From contig JADRCO010000051.1 in assembly GCA_021464525.1 (NCBI GenBank), positions 1-62,978 of the forward strand: a stretch of 62,978 nucleotides of DNA. Reading direction: 5' to 3'. Below are positions 1-12,204 of the stretch, one piece after another. Numbering within the stretch: position 1 is the stretch's first letter; each line of letters begins with the position of its first letter. Both the position numbers and the translations under genes were made by a program. Under the pieces are notes generated by a model. The model saw only the letters and a list, made by a program, of their open reading frames with translations, searched no databases and was not told the DNA's origin. This DNA is from Rhizophagus sp. LPA8_4_AMF (lineage: Eukaryota; Glomeromycota; Glomeromycetes; Glomerales; Glomeraceae).

Positions 1-1
1 A

Positions 2-373
2 AATTGTGACAATAAAGGAGCTACTTTTTGGATAGCAAAAATACAAGGTACAAAACAATTAGTTGGAGGATATAATCCACTTGATTGGAGTGGAAGTAAT
101 ATTTGGAAAAGCACTACAGATAGTTTTCTATTTTATCTTCAAGATGAAAAAAATATTTCTAATGCAAATTTAAGTTATGTTAATAATGCAAATTATGCTA
201 TTTATTGCCATGATACTCAAGGACCACATATGGGTGATTTTCTCTGTAGTGGAGCTAATAATTGGTATTTTTATAATATTGATGTTGGTATAATCTATCC
301 TAAGATTGGTATTCCAGAAAATTTCATGGTTGAGAATTATGAAGTATTCCAAGTAATTAAAAAAAATAGTTAA
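2..373 (+). CDS. TLDc-domain protein, C-terminal part (5' end outside window)
   Basis: The reading frame is open from base 2 to TAA at 371-373 and gives about 123 residues ending in EVFQVIKKNS. It contains the TLDc signature GGYNPLDW, a DSFLFYL strand and the family C-terminus (NYEVFQVIKK), and aligns along its length with the TLDc parts of the three genes at 4.6, 10.3 and 13.2 kb. By analogy the missing 5' part should encode BTB and BACK domains. TLDc proteins in other eukaryotes are tied to oxidative-stress resistance and V-ATPase regulation; the role here is inferred. It is the first member of the plus-strand tandem array. Confidence 0.85.
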   Translation, partial: NCDNKGATFWIAKIQGTKQLVGGYNPLDWSGSNIWKSTTDSFLFYLQDEKNISNANLSYVNNANYAIYCHDTQGPHMGDFLCSGANNWYFYNIDVGIIYPKIGIPENFMVENYEVFQVIKKNS

Positions 374-1327
374 ACCGTATATATTTATCCTTTCAGGGAG
401 ACTTTATAATATGAATAGAATTATATGATTTATAAATTATAAAAAGGTTTATTATGAATTAACGCAAATTAGTGATTTTCACTATTTTACAAAATTTATA
501 AGTTTATTTTTATTATTAGTTAAGAGTATTGGAAGTTTTAATTTATAATATAATTAGTATATCGAAATATTTTTTATATGAAATACTATACGTTATTTTA
601 CAAGGGTTATAATTATATGGATATTTGGTATAATAATAATAAGAAAAATTGGTCACTTGATTTCATGTCTAAGTAACAAAAATCTTTATTCAAACGAGTT
701 TAATCTTTGAATTTCTCTTTTTTGTATCAAATTATATGGAAAAAAATAAATTTTTTTGAAATTTTAAAAATCAACAATAAATTAACGTACAAACTAGCTT
801 TAATTTTATAATTTGTTATAATTCATGATTTCCTAAATCGTTAAATCGTTAAATGTCAGTAAAAATAGATATCATTTATAAAATTTTGAATAAGTTTATT
901 GCACATATTGGCCAATTTTATGACAAAACACATATAATGTTTTCTAACCATCAGGTTGCTTTAATCTATGCCACACAAACCATATGATGCTATAACTAGA
1001 TTAAGCAGATACATTTAATTTAAAACGATTAAAATTTAATAGTTATCATTTTATCATGATTATACCAGAATTTTTTGAGTAGAAATCATAAAGCTGCCAA
1101 TTTTTTTCATAAATTCATAGAATGAGAAATATTAATTTTCTTAAAAATCATTTTATGAAAATACTATATATAAATTTGTTATGCGTTACAAAAAGTATTA
1201 AAATATAAAATATTGATCAATTAGTATAAAAAATTATATATATTCTAACATGGCTTTATTATTAAGTTTGTTATGATTCCAACTTTTCATTTCTTAAATA
1301 AAAAGAATAAATCATAGACTTTATTTA
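374..1327. other. AT-rich intergenic stretch
   Basis: No coding segment, structured RNA or clear repeat was seen between the TLDc fragment and the convergent ATPase pseudogene. Confidence 0.5.
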
Positions 1328-3004
1328 TTAATTATATGAAGCATTTTCTTGAACGTAATGTTCTATTAAACGAGACTCAAATGTTACAATATGTTTTTCT
1401 GGATGATGTGCAAATACGTTAGCCTCCAAAACTTCGTTAGCTTCATCAGGATTATTAAAGAATTTCCTATATGTCAAGTAGTCAAGCATTTTATTATTAC
1501 ATAATAAAGCCTTGATTACATTCTTTCCTACTTTATGATATACTTGATTTTCATATAATTTTGCATTATAAAATTTACGAGAAACTCGATCAAATTTATG
1601 TTGCTTAATATCTGTAGAAAAAAAAAAAAAAGAATTAGTAATAAGTAATAGTAAAGTATAAATTTATTTAATATAAATTATTAATAATAAATTTACCTTC
1701 AAAGGATTCATTATTAAGTAATTTATCTGCTACATTACTCAAATCCCTAATATTACCACCAACTAATTCATATAATTTTTCTGCTTCTGTGGTATCGATC
1801 CTGCCTTCTTTGATTGGTTTAATCCCACGTTTATTAACTAAATAATTCATTGATTCTTCTTTACTAAGTTCAACAACTTCCATTACTAGTTTTTTTGCAT
1901 GTGGTCAAATATTTTTATTTGCTAAAATTAAAAATATTAAATTTCTATAAATATGGCTGTAATAAAGTAAAATGGAATTAAAAAAATTTTAAAGACACTT
2001 ACAATGCATTTTTCTAAAAGTACTATTTTTACTGCTAACAAATACAACAATATATTTTTGTCATCAGCGCTTTTCTTGGCATCATTCTGAAGTAAATCAA
2101 GGATTTTTGAATGCTTTCCAACTAAGTAATCTACATTATCATAGATAATGACTGGAGGTTTGCCATGTTTCTTTTTGTACACTTCAGCACTATATTTAAT
2201 GGCTTCTAAATATTGCTTTAATTCAGGTTCTTTAGATTTTTCTATGAAAAGAAAAATAAGGATTAAAATTACATTTTATTAAATAATGAAAAATAAAAAT
2301 ATTAATACTAGATTTACCTAAGAATGATTGTGCTATTCGTTTTGCAATAGTAAATTTAGTAAGTGGTATATTAAAAGCTTTTTCAAAAGCTTCATTTATA
2401 TTATAAACATTAGCAGGAATTTCAACATATATAACACCTTGTCCAACTTCTTTTGATACAGATTTAACTAAAGTTTGATTTACCAATCCCATTTATACCA
2501 TAAAAAAAGATTGATCTTCATGAGGTTTAAAAATATTTTTAAGTTGATCTACCATCTCAGATCGAGATAAATATTTTGAATTTGAAATCTCTACTATAGG
2601 TTGAGTACCATTTTCAAAAGTCTTATTGAGGTGATATTTAATGCATTTATTTGATACAAGGTATAAATAAGATCTACAAACATAAGACTACTGAAAAAAG
2701 TTATAAAAGGGTGTTCGATAAAAGTCTATATATTAATAAAATAAAAAAGAAAATGTATTCAATAATTTAACTAGAAATATATATATAAAAAAAGACAAAA
2801 ATATGCTCATACTGGATTAATCTCCTCCTGAAGGGAAGGTGAAGTAGAAACAGACTTTGTAAATGATTTTAGTTGTGATAAATGGAGCAAATGTGAATTA
2901 AATTTTCCTAATGTAATTTTTGGTGGTTGAAGAAATGAGACTTGACGAGATGGTAAAATATTTCTAATATATCTATGAAAATAATGAGCCCTAACAAAAG
3001 ACAT
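1328..3004 (-). pseudogene. Broken AAA+/P-loop ATPase gene with a presequence-like N-terminus
   Basis: Coding blocks can be followed from 3004 down to TAA at 1328-1330. The first block (3004 to about 2811) encodes an Arg/Lys-rich, acid-poor N-terminus (MSFVRAHYFHRYIRN) like a mitochondrial presequence; its link to the rest is inferred from a GTATGA donor. Then come a Walker A region (GINGIGKS, about 2475-2500), a Walker B-like strand PPVIIYDNVDYL (about 2150) and a C-terminal helical part ending FESRLIEHYVQENASYN. GT-AG introns fit at 2317-2250, 1990-1920 and 1696-1612. Three lesions are visible: one extra A just after the Walker A motif (about 2473-2476), a frame change in a run of A at 2055-2059 restoring the strand YIVVFVSS, and a TGA at 1907-1905 where the family context suggests Trp. 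Homopolymer errors could explain the first two but not the stop. Confidence 0.7.
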
Positions 3005-4591
3005 TTTTATATATTAAGTAGATTAAACAATTATTTGATAAAGAAAAGGAATTAAGACATTCCAAAATTAAAGATACACCATATAACGGTTCTATACAGT
3101 ATGTTATTGTTACTAATTTTTTTCAATATTTCGACTAAACCAAAAGGAATTATATAAGTATTATTATGTTCAAACAGATTAATAATAACTTTTTTTATAT
3201 AAAGTAAAGTAATGACATTATTTTTGTCAATTGTCGGTTACGCCAATTTTTACCGATAATCTAAACCATAATGCAAATAGGTTATTCAAAAAATAATTGG
3301 GTGATTTTAGATAAACATTATTGCCACAAGCTATACCCAGTATGTTATAATAAATGCTTCTATAAATAATATTACCATTTTAACTTATGGAATACTACTG
3401 TACATTACTACATTGAGAAAAATTAAAACATATCGCAGCAGATATCTTTCCATGTGTATTTACATTTCTTGATTAGTATATAAAAAAAAAAACTATAACC
3501 ATAATTAAGTTTTAACTCTTATCTATCCTTAAGACTTTTAACTCTATATTAAAGGGAATAGATTTAGGATCAATAGTTACATGATACTAACAATTATAAA
3601 CTGCATTTTAATCATTATCTCACTTTCATCATAATATAGTTAAAAAGATGCATTTTAGGTATAATATAGAAAACTTACCGTATTTTATGAAAATTTTGTA
3701 TAATAAAAAAGGAAAAATAGTACAAATTCTTTTTACTCATGGTAAAGGCAAAATTCCTAAGTGAAATATTCAATATTGTATGTGAAATAAAATTTTTAAA
3801 AGTTATGACTAATTTTTTGTAAGATAAATGATTTACCGATATAATTTTCTCCTGGATTAATTCAACAACGGATTTATTTAGATATTTGTAATCCGATCAT
3901 CAAACATTGGAATAAATAATCATTTATAAATCACTAAAACTAGAAATATGGTTTTTCCATAATCATATACATTTTTAACTTAGATATAATCGATATACAG
4001 TAATACAGGTTTTGAAAAAACTCTTCGGAATATTTTTTACTTAATATTTAGCCAATAAAAGACCTATAACATATTAAAAATGTACGAGTTTTATATGTAA
4101 CCATTTATGGAAATATTTTTGTCTTAATATACAATACGTAATTTCTTAATAAAATTTCGTGTTACAATGTATTATTAAATTCAACCAACTGAAATTTCAA
4201 TGGTTTTTGATTTTAATTTAATTAATTTCATAATTAATGTACTGTGTAAATTTATTTAAATGTACTTTATGATTTTACAAGTAAAATAAAATGTTAGATT
4301 TGATTGGATATTTATCATGAAAATTTAAGAGGTAGAAGCTTTGATATCTTATTTATCATACAATAAGGATACACAGCACCGACATTTATTCATTACACAA
4401 TTAATAAAATTTTTTTTTTTCAGGAACTTTTGTGGCACATATCTAATCATTTAGCTAAATTTACTTCCAAAACCGCTAAAATAACGACGTGCTAATTTGA
4501 TTCACGTGAAAAATTTAACACCATCAATCTCCTTTTTTTTTTTTAGCTTGATGATTATCTTTTACATTTTATTTTATTTTTTTTTTGCAAA
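3005..4591. other. AT-rich intergenic stretch upstream of the first intact BTB gene
   Basis: No supported gene, RNA or repeat was seen. T-rich runs precede the BTB gene start at 4592, as they do in its paralogues. Confidence 0.5.
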
Positions 4592-6070
4592 ATGCAAAAT
4601 TTGGCAGTTTTGAATAATTTTGAAAAATTATTCGAATCAAAAGTAGATTATGACGTTATTATACAAGCTGGTGAAGATAATGATCAAAAAGAAATTTATG
4701 CTCATTCAAACATTCTTCGTTGTCAATCAGATTATTTTAATGCGGCTTTTTCTGCTAAATGGGCCAAAAGAAAAGATGGAATATACATTTTTAAGAAACC
4801 AAATATTTCACCATATATTTTTGAAATTATTATCAGGTATTAATTATTATTATTAATTGTAATTATAAATCTTTTGTTTATCGATAATCCATAAATTTCT
4901 TATATTTAATAATTTAAATTTAGATATCTATATTGTGGAAAATTAAACTTAAACTTCAACAATAGTCCAGTTACCTTAAAATTATTAGTTGCTATAGAAG
5001 AACTTGGATTAAATATACTCAATGAATATATTCAAGAATTATTAATTGAAAATCTAAAAGAATTCTTACAAAATGATCTTATTGGAATTCTTGAATTTTT
5101 TTTTAATCACGAAACATTTACTATGGTGAAAGTCAATTGCTTGAAAATAATTTGTCAAGAACCTGCGATTTTGTTTGAAACTGATAAAATATTATCATTG
5201 CCTGCACAGATATTGGAATCATTACTTAAACGTGACGATCTTAAACTAGATGAAATTGAAGTATGGAATTATTTGATCAAATGGGCTCATGCACAACAAC
5301 CTACTGTTAATAAAAATCCTTCCGAATGGAATAAAGATGAATTAATTTTAATGGAGAGAACACTATTAAGATTTATCCCTTTAATTAGATTTCATGATAT
5401 ATCCTCTGAGGAATATTATAATGAAGTAATACCATATGATGATTTACTACCAAAAAAGCTAAAAAATGAAATCTTAAAGTTTTACCTGGTTCCATATACA
5501 AAACAGATAGAATCTCTACCATCAAGAAATGTTGTTAACACTATTGATTCTGTAATTATAAAATCGAAGCATTTAGCATTATTTGCAGGTTTGATAGAAA
5601 AAAACGAAAAATATGCGAATATGAATCCTTATAAATTCAACCTTATCTTTCGTGCTAGTAGGGATGGCAATACAGCAGCAGAATTCCATAATAAATGTGA
5701 TAAAAAAGGAGCAACTATTATAGTTGTTAAAATTAAGGGAACTAATCAAATAGTTGGTGGATATAATCCACTTGATTGGAATCCAGTAAATCATACTATT
5801 TATAAATATACTCCAGATAGTTTTATATATATTTTTGATGATTATAGATATATTAGTACGGGTAAAATTGGAAGAGTAAGTCATGCTCCTAATGCTTTGA
5901 TCTGTAATAAACTTTGGGGGCCAATTTTCGGGTCTGGTTATGATATAGCAATGTACCCTGACAGCCAAAATAACAAATGGACTTCTAAAACTGCTTCTTA
6001 TCCTAATCTTAATATCCCAGGAAATTTTGAAATCACTGATTATGAAGTTTTTCAGGTGATTAAAAAATAG
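4592..6070 (+). CDS. BTB-BACK-TLDc protein 1 (two exons, 463 aa)
   Basis: Exons are 4592-4836 and 4924-6070, joined across a phase-2 GT-AG intron at IIIR|Y that all paralogues share. Residues about 19-125 form a BTB/POZ domain (DYDVIIQAGE, HSNILRCQSDYF), about 130-235 a BACK region (LLKRDDLKLDEIEVWNYLIK) and about 295-463 a TLDc domain (FRASRDG, GGYNPLDW, DSFIYIF, C-terminal YEVFQVIKK). BTB-BACK proteins commonly adapt substrates to Cullin-3 ligases, and TLDc domains are linked to oxidative-stress protection and V-ATPase; the substrate is unknown. The start at MQNLAVLNN matches MQQ starts in paralogues. The frame is intact and the gene sits in a plus-strand tandem array, so unequal crossing-over is likely. 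Confidence 0.92.
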
Positions 6071-6162
6071 TTTAAATATGTTACAAGTTGAACAAATGTA
6101 TTACATAATATTATAATAAAGGAAAAACTTTAGATTTAACAATCAATATAATTAATTGTCAT

Positions 6163-6341
6163 TAAATTTACCAACTGCTGTTTTAATTAACGGCAATTAC
6201 TTTAGACAAAAAATAGGAAACGATAATTACCAATAGATATTTTACATATTAGATCTTGAAATCTTCTATAAATGGACTATATCGTTTGCTCATTTGAATG
6301 TATGTTATAATATCCAACAAATTAATTTAGCATGCTTGACC
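6163..6341 (+). repeat. 3'-flank block shared by the BTB-TLDc array, copy 1
   Basis: About 100 bp after the stop of the first BTB gene lies a non-coding block (key pieces: GCAATTACTTTAGACAAAAA, AATCTTCTATAAATGGAC, TAATATCCAACAA). It recurs after the decayed copy (9455-9592) and, shorter, after the second intact gene (12035-12108). The tandem duplications therefore carried the 3' flank with the gene. Confidence 0.75.
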
Positions 6342-6359
6342 GAGTATAAAACATAATTT

Positions 6360-7432
6360 ATAAATGTTGAAAGCAAAGTCCTCTATTAACATTGTTAATA
6401 TTATTAATTCTGTTCTTATAATTGCAAGACATCTATCATTTGTAGGTTGAATAGACAAAAAAAGATAAAGCTTTGAAAATCTTTTCTTTCGTGCTATTTT
6501 TTTTTCATTATGTATGAATATATGTACTGTATATATTATTTTATAGGCCCCGGAAACAACTGGGCAGAAATTGAACGAGAATTAGCAGCCGTAGCTCCTG
6601 ATACGAATTTTTTTTCTTTTACGTAATTTAAAATTTATAAATTAACGTCATTAAACATTCCTACTTGATTTAATAGAGGAAGGTTATGACTTTTAATCTT
6701 TTCAAATCAGATTTACTACAATTATAAAGTAGTAGTAATAACTAATAAAATAAGTAAAAAGGACCATGCAACCAGGATTGTATCGTCCTTTTAGTACGTT
6801 ATGTATTATTTTTTATTTATCGATATTAACACACGAATATCAATAAAACGATTTCATATATCAATTAATTTCATAGTAGTATTATATTATTAATAACTGG
6901 AAACCTATTAGCTAATTTCATAAATTTATTATGATATTACAAAGAATTTGTTTATCTAATAAAAGCAATAATAAAAAAAGTGCGCCTAATTAAATAGTAA
7001 AAAATTTTTTAAGTATTGAACAAAGGATTTGATCACAGGAGTTAATACAATTGATAGAATATGATATGGTAAATATAGATGATTACACCACAGATAAAAT
7101 TGTCCAGTGATATGAGAAGATCGATCTAACCCTGTGTGCAACAAAAAAAAAATGGCAAAAGTTTTCGATTTTATTCTTTATTTATAAATTTTACAAAATT
7201 AACGCATTTTGATTTCTATAACTGCTACAAATTTAAAAAAAAAATCATAAAGTAAAAGCTCATGAAAATATCGTGTAGTACTACATCCTTAGAAATGAAG
7301 CCACCATTATGGTTGTTAAAGTATAGAAAATAACTAAATTCAAATAGTTGATAGATACAAATTACTTGATTGGGACCAAATGTTCGTACCTAATGTAAGT
7401 TTATGATTGTGAAGTGATTAAAAATAAATTAG
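6360..7432 (+). pseudogene. Decayed TLDc fragment, split in two pieces
   Basis: Bases 6363-6500 align with the start of the TLDc domain of the neighbouring genes (INSVLI, then AGWIDKK with Trp TGG changed to TGA). Bases 7290-7432 align with the middle and end (KGATIMVVK, then LLDWDQ, then DCEVIKNK). About 790 bp of unrelated sequence separates the pieces. At 6545-6610 that spacer holds a short G+C-richer coding-like stretch after a good acceptor (TTTTATAG), reading WAEIERELAAVAPDTN; its origin is not recognised. Confidence 0.65.
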
Positions 7433-7490
7433 ATGGATATTATTACAAATGGCTGTCATTGTGGCATCATGATCTTGATATATATATATT

Positions 7491-7602
7491 ATTGGATGGG
7501 GGAGTAGTCACAGGACCGAATGATTGGATGAAAATGGGCCACGTAGTGGCCATTTTCACCAATCAATGAAGGTCCCTGTGACCGATATAGCCCACATCCA
7601 AT
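7491..7602. repeat. MITE-like perfect-centre hairpin, 112 bp
   Basis: Two arms of about 54 bp form an imperfect inverted repeat around the centre GGCCAC-GTA-GTGGCC (about 7538-7552). The ends read TTGGATG and CATCCAA inside TA..TA. The size, snap-back structure and terminal inversion are those of a small non-autonomous DNA element, though no transposase is present here. Coding capacity is absent. Confidence 0.7.
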
Positions 7603-7981
7603 AAAAGTGTTATCGTTCTGCCCTCACTGATCATATTGACTGATAAAATAAACTAATAGCTTTTAATAAGCTTTACACAATATTGTTATAATCTCATAAA
7701 TAATATTGATCAATTTAAAACAATATCGGTCAGTAAAAGTCTAAATGATCTTACTGGCTGAACGATAACATCTAAATATCAAAACAATTATATTATTTTG
7801 TTAACTTTGATATTGTTACAATATCAATACTATTATTATATTCAGATATCATCTTTACGTTATTATGATGTCAAAATGAGGTCATTAACATAATCGATTC
7901 CTTGATTCCCTTTAAATATTATGAAAATTTTTGTAACATATTAATCAACAGAATATTTTCTTTCCGTACATTTTTTTCCAA

Positions 7982-9077
7982 ATGCAACGAAAATTAAAAT
8001 TTGTCAGTTTTGAACAAACTTAAAAATTTACTCAAATCAATAAAAGATTATGATGTTATTATACAAGCTGGTGAAGATAAGAGAATCTATACCATCAGAT
8101 TATTTTGATATGGTTTTTTCTGCTAACGGGTCAAAAGAATGAATAGAATTATACTTTCTAAATATTTCGCCATATATCATTGAACTTATTTATTGTCAAG
8201 TATTGCTAGTTGTAATAGTAAATCTTTGTTTATTATAATCTAAAAAATTTCTTATATTTAATGATTTAAACCTAATTAATATATTTTCAAAAATTTTAGT
8301 AGAATTCTTATAAAATAATCCTATTGGAATTCTTGAAGTTACTTTTCAACATGAAACTCTTGCAAAGTTGAGAGATTATGGTTTAAAAACAAATTGTCAA
8401 GAACCATCTATTTTATTTGAACCTGATAAAATTTTATTACTGCCTGCACAGATATTGGAATCGTTACTTAAGCGAGACAATCTTTTACTAGATGAAATTT
8501 AAGCCGTTAATAAGATTTACTATTGAGATATATCCCTTTAATTAGATTTCATGGTATCCTCTGAAGAATATTATGATAAAGTAGTACCATATGTATGGCA
8601 TATGATGATTTGTTGCAAAAAAGCCTAAAAACGTAATTTTAAAATATTACTTATCCGATCTTTTATATTTCGCGTATATTTTCTGGACGTTTAGACATTA
8701 CTGGACGTTTTAGCTGCAAATTCTGGTTATCTTCTTTTTGTGTGGAAAAGAGTAACTATTATAGTTGTTAAAATTAAGGGAACTAATCAAATAGTTGTGG
8801 ATACAATCCACTTGATTAGAGTAGTTCAGAATATTACAGTAAAAAGTATTCAAGATAGTCTTATATTTATTTTTAATGATTATAGAGATATTAATACGGT
8901 AAAATTGGGAGAGTTACTTATGCTCCTGATGCTTTGATCTGTAATTATCTTTTGGTCTAAACTTGTCTGGATATGATATAGAAATGTACTCTGACAACCA
9001 AATAACAAATGTACTTCTAATACAACTTCTCAATATTCCAGTAAATTTTGAAATTGATGATTATGATTAAAAAATAG
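7982..9077 (+). pseudogene. Decayed BTB-BACK-TLDc gene
   Basis: The sequence follows the exon order of the intact neighbours: an ATGCAACGAAAA start at 7982, BTB core KDYDVIIQAGEDK (8044-8080), a loss of about 35 bases after it, the NISPYI segment before the shared intron, BACK pieces (DKILLLPAQILESLLKRDN, 8430-8490), then TLDc pieces from 8750 (TIIVVKIKGTNQIV) to the stop at 9075-9077. Several frameshifts, in-frame stops and a roughly 85-bp unrelated insert before the TLDc part (about 8655-8740) make it non-functional. Confidence 0.85.
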
Positions 9078-9454
9078 TTTAAATATATTAATTACAGCAA
9101 ATTTGTTTCTAGTAAACATGACAATGTTGAACAAATGCAACTGAATACAAAAACATATTATTATATGTAGTTATTAGTTTTATTCTGAATTACATCTTTT
9201 CTTATGCAAATAACTTTTATCTATAAAAAGCTATAAACTAAAATATCCAGCAGTTGAAGAAATTATAAATATATTTCAAAAAAAAAAAATAATTTAGCTG
9301 GTTAAAAGTTTGACAGTAGACAAATAGTTTAAATTAAAAGAAATTATATATATTGATCTTTAAATCTAAAGTCTTGCCTTTTAATATAATATTAGATCAG
9401 AATAGCGATTTTTATTTCAGACTATGTGATAAACCTTTTTATATTCATTAACGT

Positions 9455-9592
9455 TAAGTAAATTTACCAATTGCAGCTTTAACTGACAACGATTACTTTA
9501 GAGAAAATAGGAGAAAATATTACCAATGTGAAATCTTCTATAAATGGACTGACTGTATTGTTTGCTCATTTGAACGATATAATATCCAACAA
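9455..9592 (+). repeat. 3'-flank block shared by the BTB-TLDc array, copy 2
   Basis: This block aligns with 6163-6341 (shared AAATCTTCTATAAATGGACT and TAATATCCAACAA) and lies at the same distance after a BTB-TLDc copy. Confidence 0.7.
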
Positions 9593-10210
9593 GTATGGTG
9601 ACCCATTGATCGTACAGAACATAACCATTTAAACAATTTCTTAACCGGATTAAAATCATGATATAACCAGATATTAATTGCGGTTGAATGGACATAAAAT
9701 AATTTTAAATTTTATTTGAATAAGTTAAATTTTCTTATTTATTTCACTGCAGCAATCGAATACACGAATTTTATGTATATATGAATATTTTTAGTCATCA
9801 GCAGTAATTCTACTCTTTTCGTTTGGTTCTAAAATAAAAGAAAATGTTTTCTCAACTAAATACCAATCATAAGAGACGGTGCTTAAATGACGGTGAGAAA
9901 CTGGTACGTCAAATAATCATGATATTTCAGAACTTTAATCTATTTGGATGAAGACTTCTCGAAGGTTACATACCTGATCAGATGATCATTTTTAATTGGA
10001 TATCCGCCGGCTGATCTGGTGACTAACCGTTCAACAAATTTTCAATCCGCCGGTTTAACGGATATCCGGCGGATCAACAGATTACCACTAAAAAAGGATG
10101 CTTGACCGAAAATAAATTTATATGGCAGAAAAAACTTTCACTAAAGCTAAAATATTTAACGCAGCAGATTCTGTTATGTTGATCATCCCGTTTGTATGCT
10201 GTGTGCATAT
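9593..10210. other. Intergenic, with a G+C-rich repeated block
   Basis: Bases 9998-10090 contain two GGATATCCG boxes followed by CGG and TGATC-type tails (10000-10028 and 10058-10088), with CCGCCGG between them. The arrangement reads both as an imperfect direct repeat and as overlapping palindromes, and stands out in A+T-rich surroundings. No gene was seen. Confidence 0.4.
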
Positions 10211-10256
10211 CACTTACGTAACTTGTTAAACCAACTTTGTCAATAAATGGAAATGT
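10211..10256 (+). promoter_or_regulatory. Promoter block shared by BTB-TLDc genes 2 and 3 (copy at gene 2)
   Basis: The order CACTTACGTAAC, GTTAAACCAA, CAATAAATGGAAATGTG is repeated, with an insertion, at 13026-13088 before the third gene. Here it lies 52-97 bp before the ATG. Conservation upstream of two paralogues suggests core-promoter function, though recent common descent alone could explain it. Confidence 0.5.
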
Positions 10257-10307
10257 GTTCGTTTCAGCATTATTTACTTTCTCAATTCCTTTTGTTTCTT
10301 TACAAAA

Positions 10308-11781
10308 ATGCAACAAAAATTATTTTTGCCAGTTTTGAATAATCTTGAAAAATTATTTAAGTCGAAAAAGGATTATGATGTTATTATAAAAGCTGGTGAA
10401 GATAATGATCAAAAAGAAGTTTACGCTCATTCAAACATTCTTCGCTGTCAATCAGATTATTTTGATACGGCTTTTTCTTCTAATTGGGCCGAAAAAAAGG
10501 ATGGAAAGTACATTTTTAAGAAACCAAATATTTCGCCACATATTTTTGAAATTATTATAAGGTATTAAAAAATTTCAATTAAAAATTAAAAAATTTTTGC
10601 TCATTGATAATCTAAAATCATATTTAAAATCGAAATTTAGATATTTATATTGTGGTCAATTAGATTTAAATGACAAAAATGGTCCAGATACCTTAAAATT
10701 GTTAGTTGCTACAGAAGAACTTGGGTTGAATATACTCGGTGAATATATCCAAGAATTTTTAATTGAAAATCAAAAAAAATTCTTACAAAATGATCCTATT
10801 GGAATTCTTGAAGTTGCTTTTCAACATGAAACTTTTACAACATTGAGAGATTATGGCCTAGAAGCAATCTGTCAAGAACCGGACATTTTATTTGGAACTG
10901 ACAAAATATTATCACTGCCTGCACAGATATTGGAATCATTACTTAAACGAGACGATCTTGCGCTAAACGAAATTGAAGTATGGAATAATTTGATCAGATG
11001 GGCTCATACACAACAACCTACCGTTAATAAAGATCCTTCAAAATGGACTAAAGATGAATTAACTTTAATGGAGAGGACGCTGTTGAGATTTATCCCATTA
11101 ATTAGATTTCATGATATAACCTCTGAAGAATATTATGATAAAGTGGTACCATATGATGATTTGCTACCAAAAAAGCTAAAAAATGAAATCTTAAAGTTTT
11201 ACCTAGTTCCACATACAAAACAGATAGGATCACTATCATCAAGAAATGCTGTTAATACTATTAATTCTGTTCTTATAAATTCAAAGCATTTAGCATTATT
11301 TGCAGGTTGGATAGACAAAAAAAACAAATATTTGAAAATGATTCCCTATAAATTTAATCTTATCTTTCGTGCTAGTAAAGATGGCAATACAGCAGCAGCA
11401 TTTCATGATAAATGCAATAACAAAGGAGCAACTATTATAGTTGTTAAAATTAAGGGAAGTAATCAAATAGTTGGTGGATATAATCCACTTGATTGGGAAG
11501 GAGATGGTTACAAAAATACTCAAGATAGTTTTATATACATTTTTAATGATTATAGAGATATTGATACGGGTAAAATTGGAAAAGTAAATTTTGCCCCTCA
11601 TGCTTTGATATGTAATCAACAATGGGGACCAATTTTCGGGGCTGGATATGATATCGCAAAGTATCCTGATGGTCAAAATAATAATAAATGGTCCTCTTCT
11701 CCAAGTTCCTATCCTAATCTCAATATTCCAGAGAGTTTTGAAATCGATGATTATGAAGCTTTTCAGGTGGTTAAAAAATAA
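10308..11781 (+). CDS. BTB-BACK-TLDc protein 2 (two exons, 464 aa)
   Basis: Exons are 10308-10561 and 10641-11781; the phase-2 intron falls at IIIR|Y as in gene 1. The start MQQKLFLPV sits in TTTACAAAAATGCAACA, a context repeated at gene 3, which supports this ATG. BTB occupies about residues 22-128 (KDYDVIIKAGEDND, RCQSDYFDTAF), BACK about 135-240 and TLDc about 297-464 (FRASKDG, GGYNPLDWEG, DSFIYIFNDYR, YEAFQVVKK). No lesions are visible. A Cullin-3 adaptor role is the family expectation, and TLDc may sense or protect against oxidative stress. It is the closest paralogue of gene 1, with nearly identical BACK segments. Confidence 0.92.
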
Positions 11782-12034
11782 CTTTAATATGTTAAAAGAA
11801 CAAGAAATTTTTTTCCATTAAAATTAACAGTAAATACTCATATCATAGTATAATAAAGGCAAGACATTAAATTAAAGAATTAAAATGTAATATATCGATT
11901 TTGTTTTTCTTGTTAATACTAAATATTTATCTGACAACTGTTGGCCAGCTAAATCTTTTTTTTTCATTGAAGTCATTTACATAAGAAAGAATGCTTATTC
12001 CAGGATAAAATAATTTATTTTAATGGTATGACAA

Positions 12035-12108
12035 ACATTTACCTAATTATTGCTTTAACTGCAATTACTTTAAACAAAAATAGGAAATAATATTGCGCTG
12101 ATAAATAC
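12035..12108 (+). repeat. 3'-flank block shared by the BTB-TLDc array, copy 3 (short)
   Basis: The pieces GCTTTAACTGCAATTACTTT and ACAAAAATAGGAAATAATAT match the first half of the blocks after the other array members. Confidence 0.55.
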
Positions 12109-12204
12109 TAAATTTAATATATATTAGTTTTCGAAATTTCGAATATGAAAAACAAAATTATAAGTTGGGTTTGAAGTTTTGGACTCAAAATATATAAATA
12201 AATA

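Noticed and set aside
5579-5968. 129-codon minus-strand ORF
   Set aside because: It is antisense to the TLDc domain of BTB gene 1; similar shadows occur opposite the paralogues.
10597-10640. Alternative Met start for the second exon of BTB gene 2
   Set aside because: These codons lie in the intron; paralogue alignment places the acceptor at 10639-10640 and the exon at 10641.
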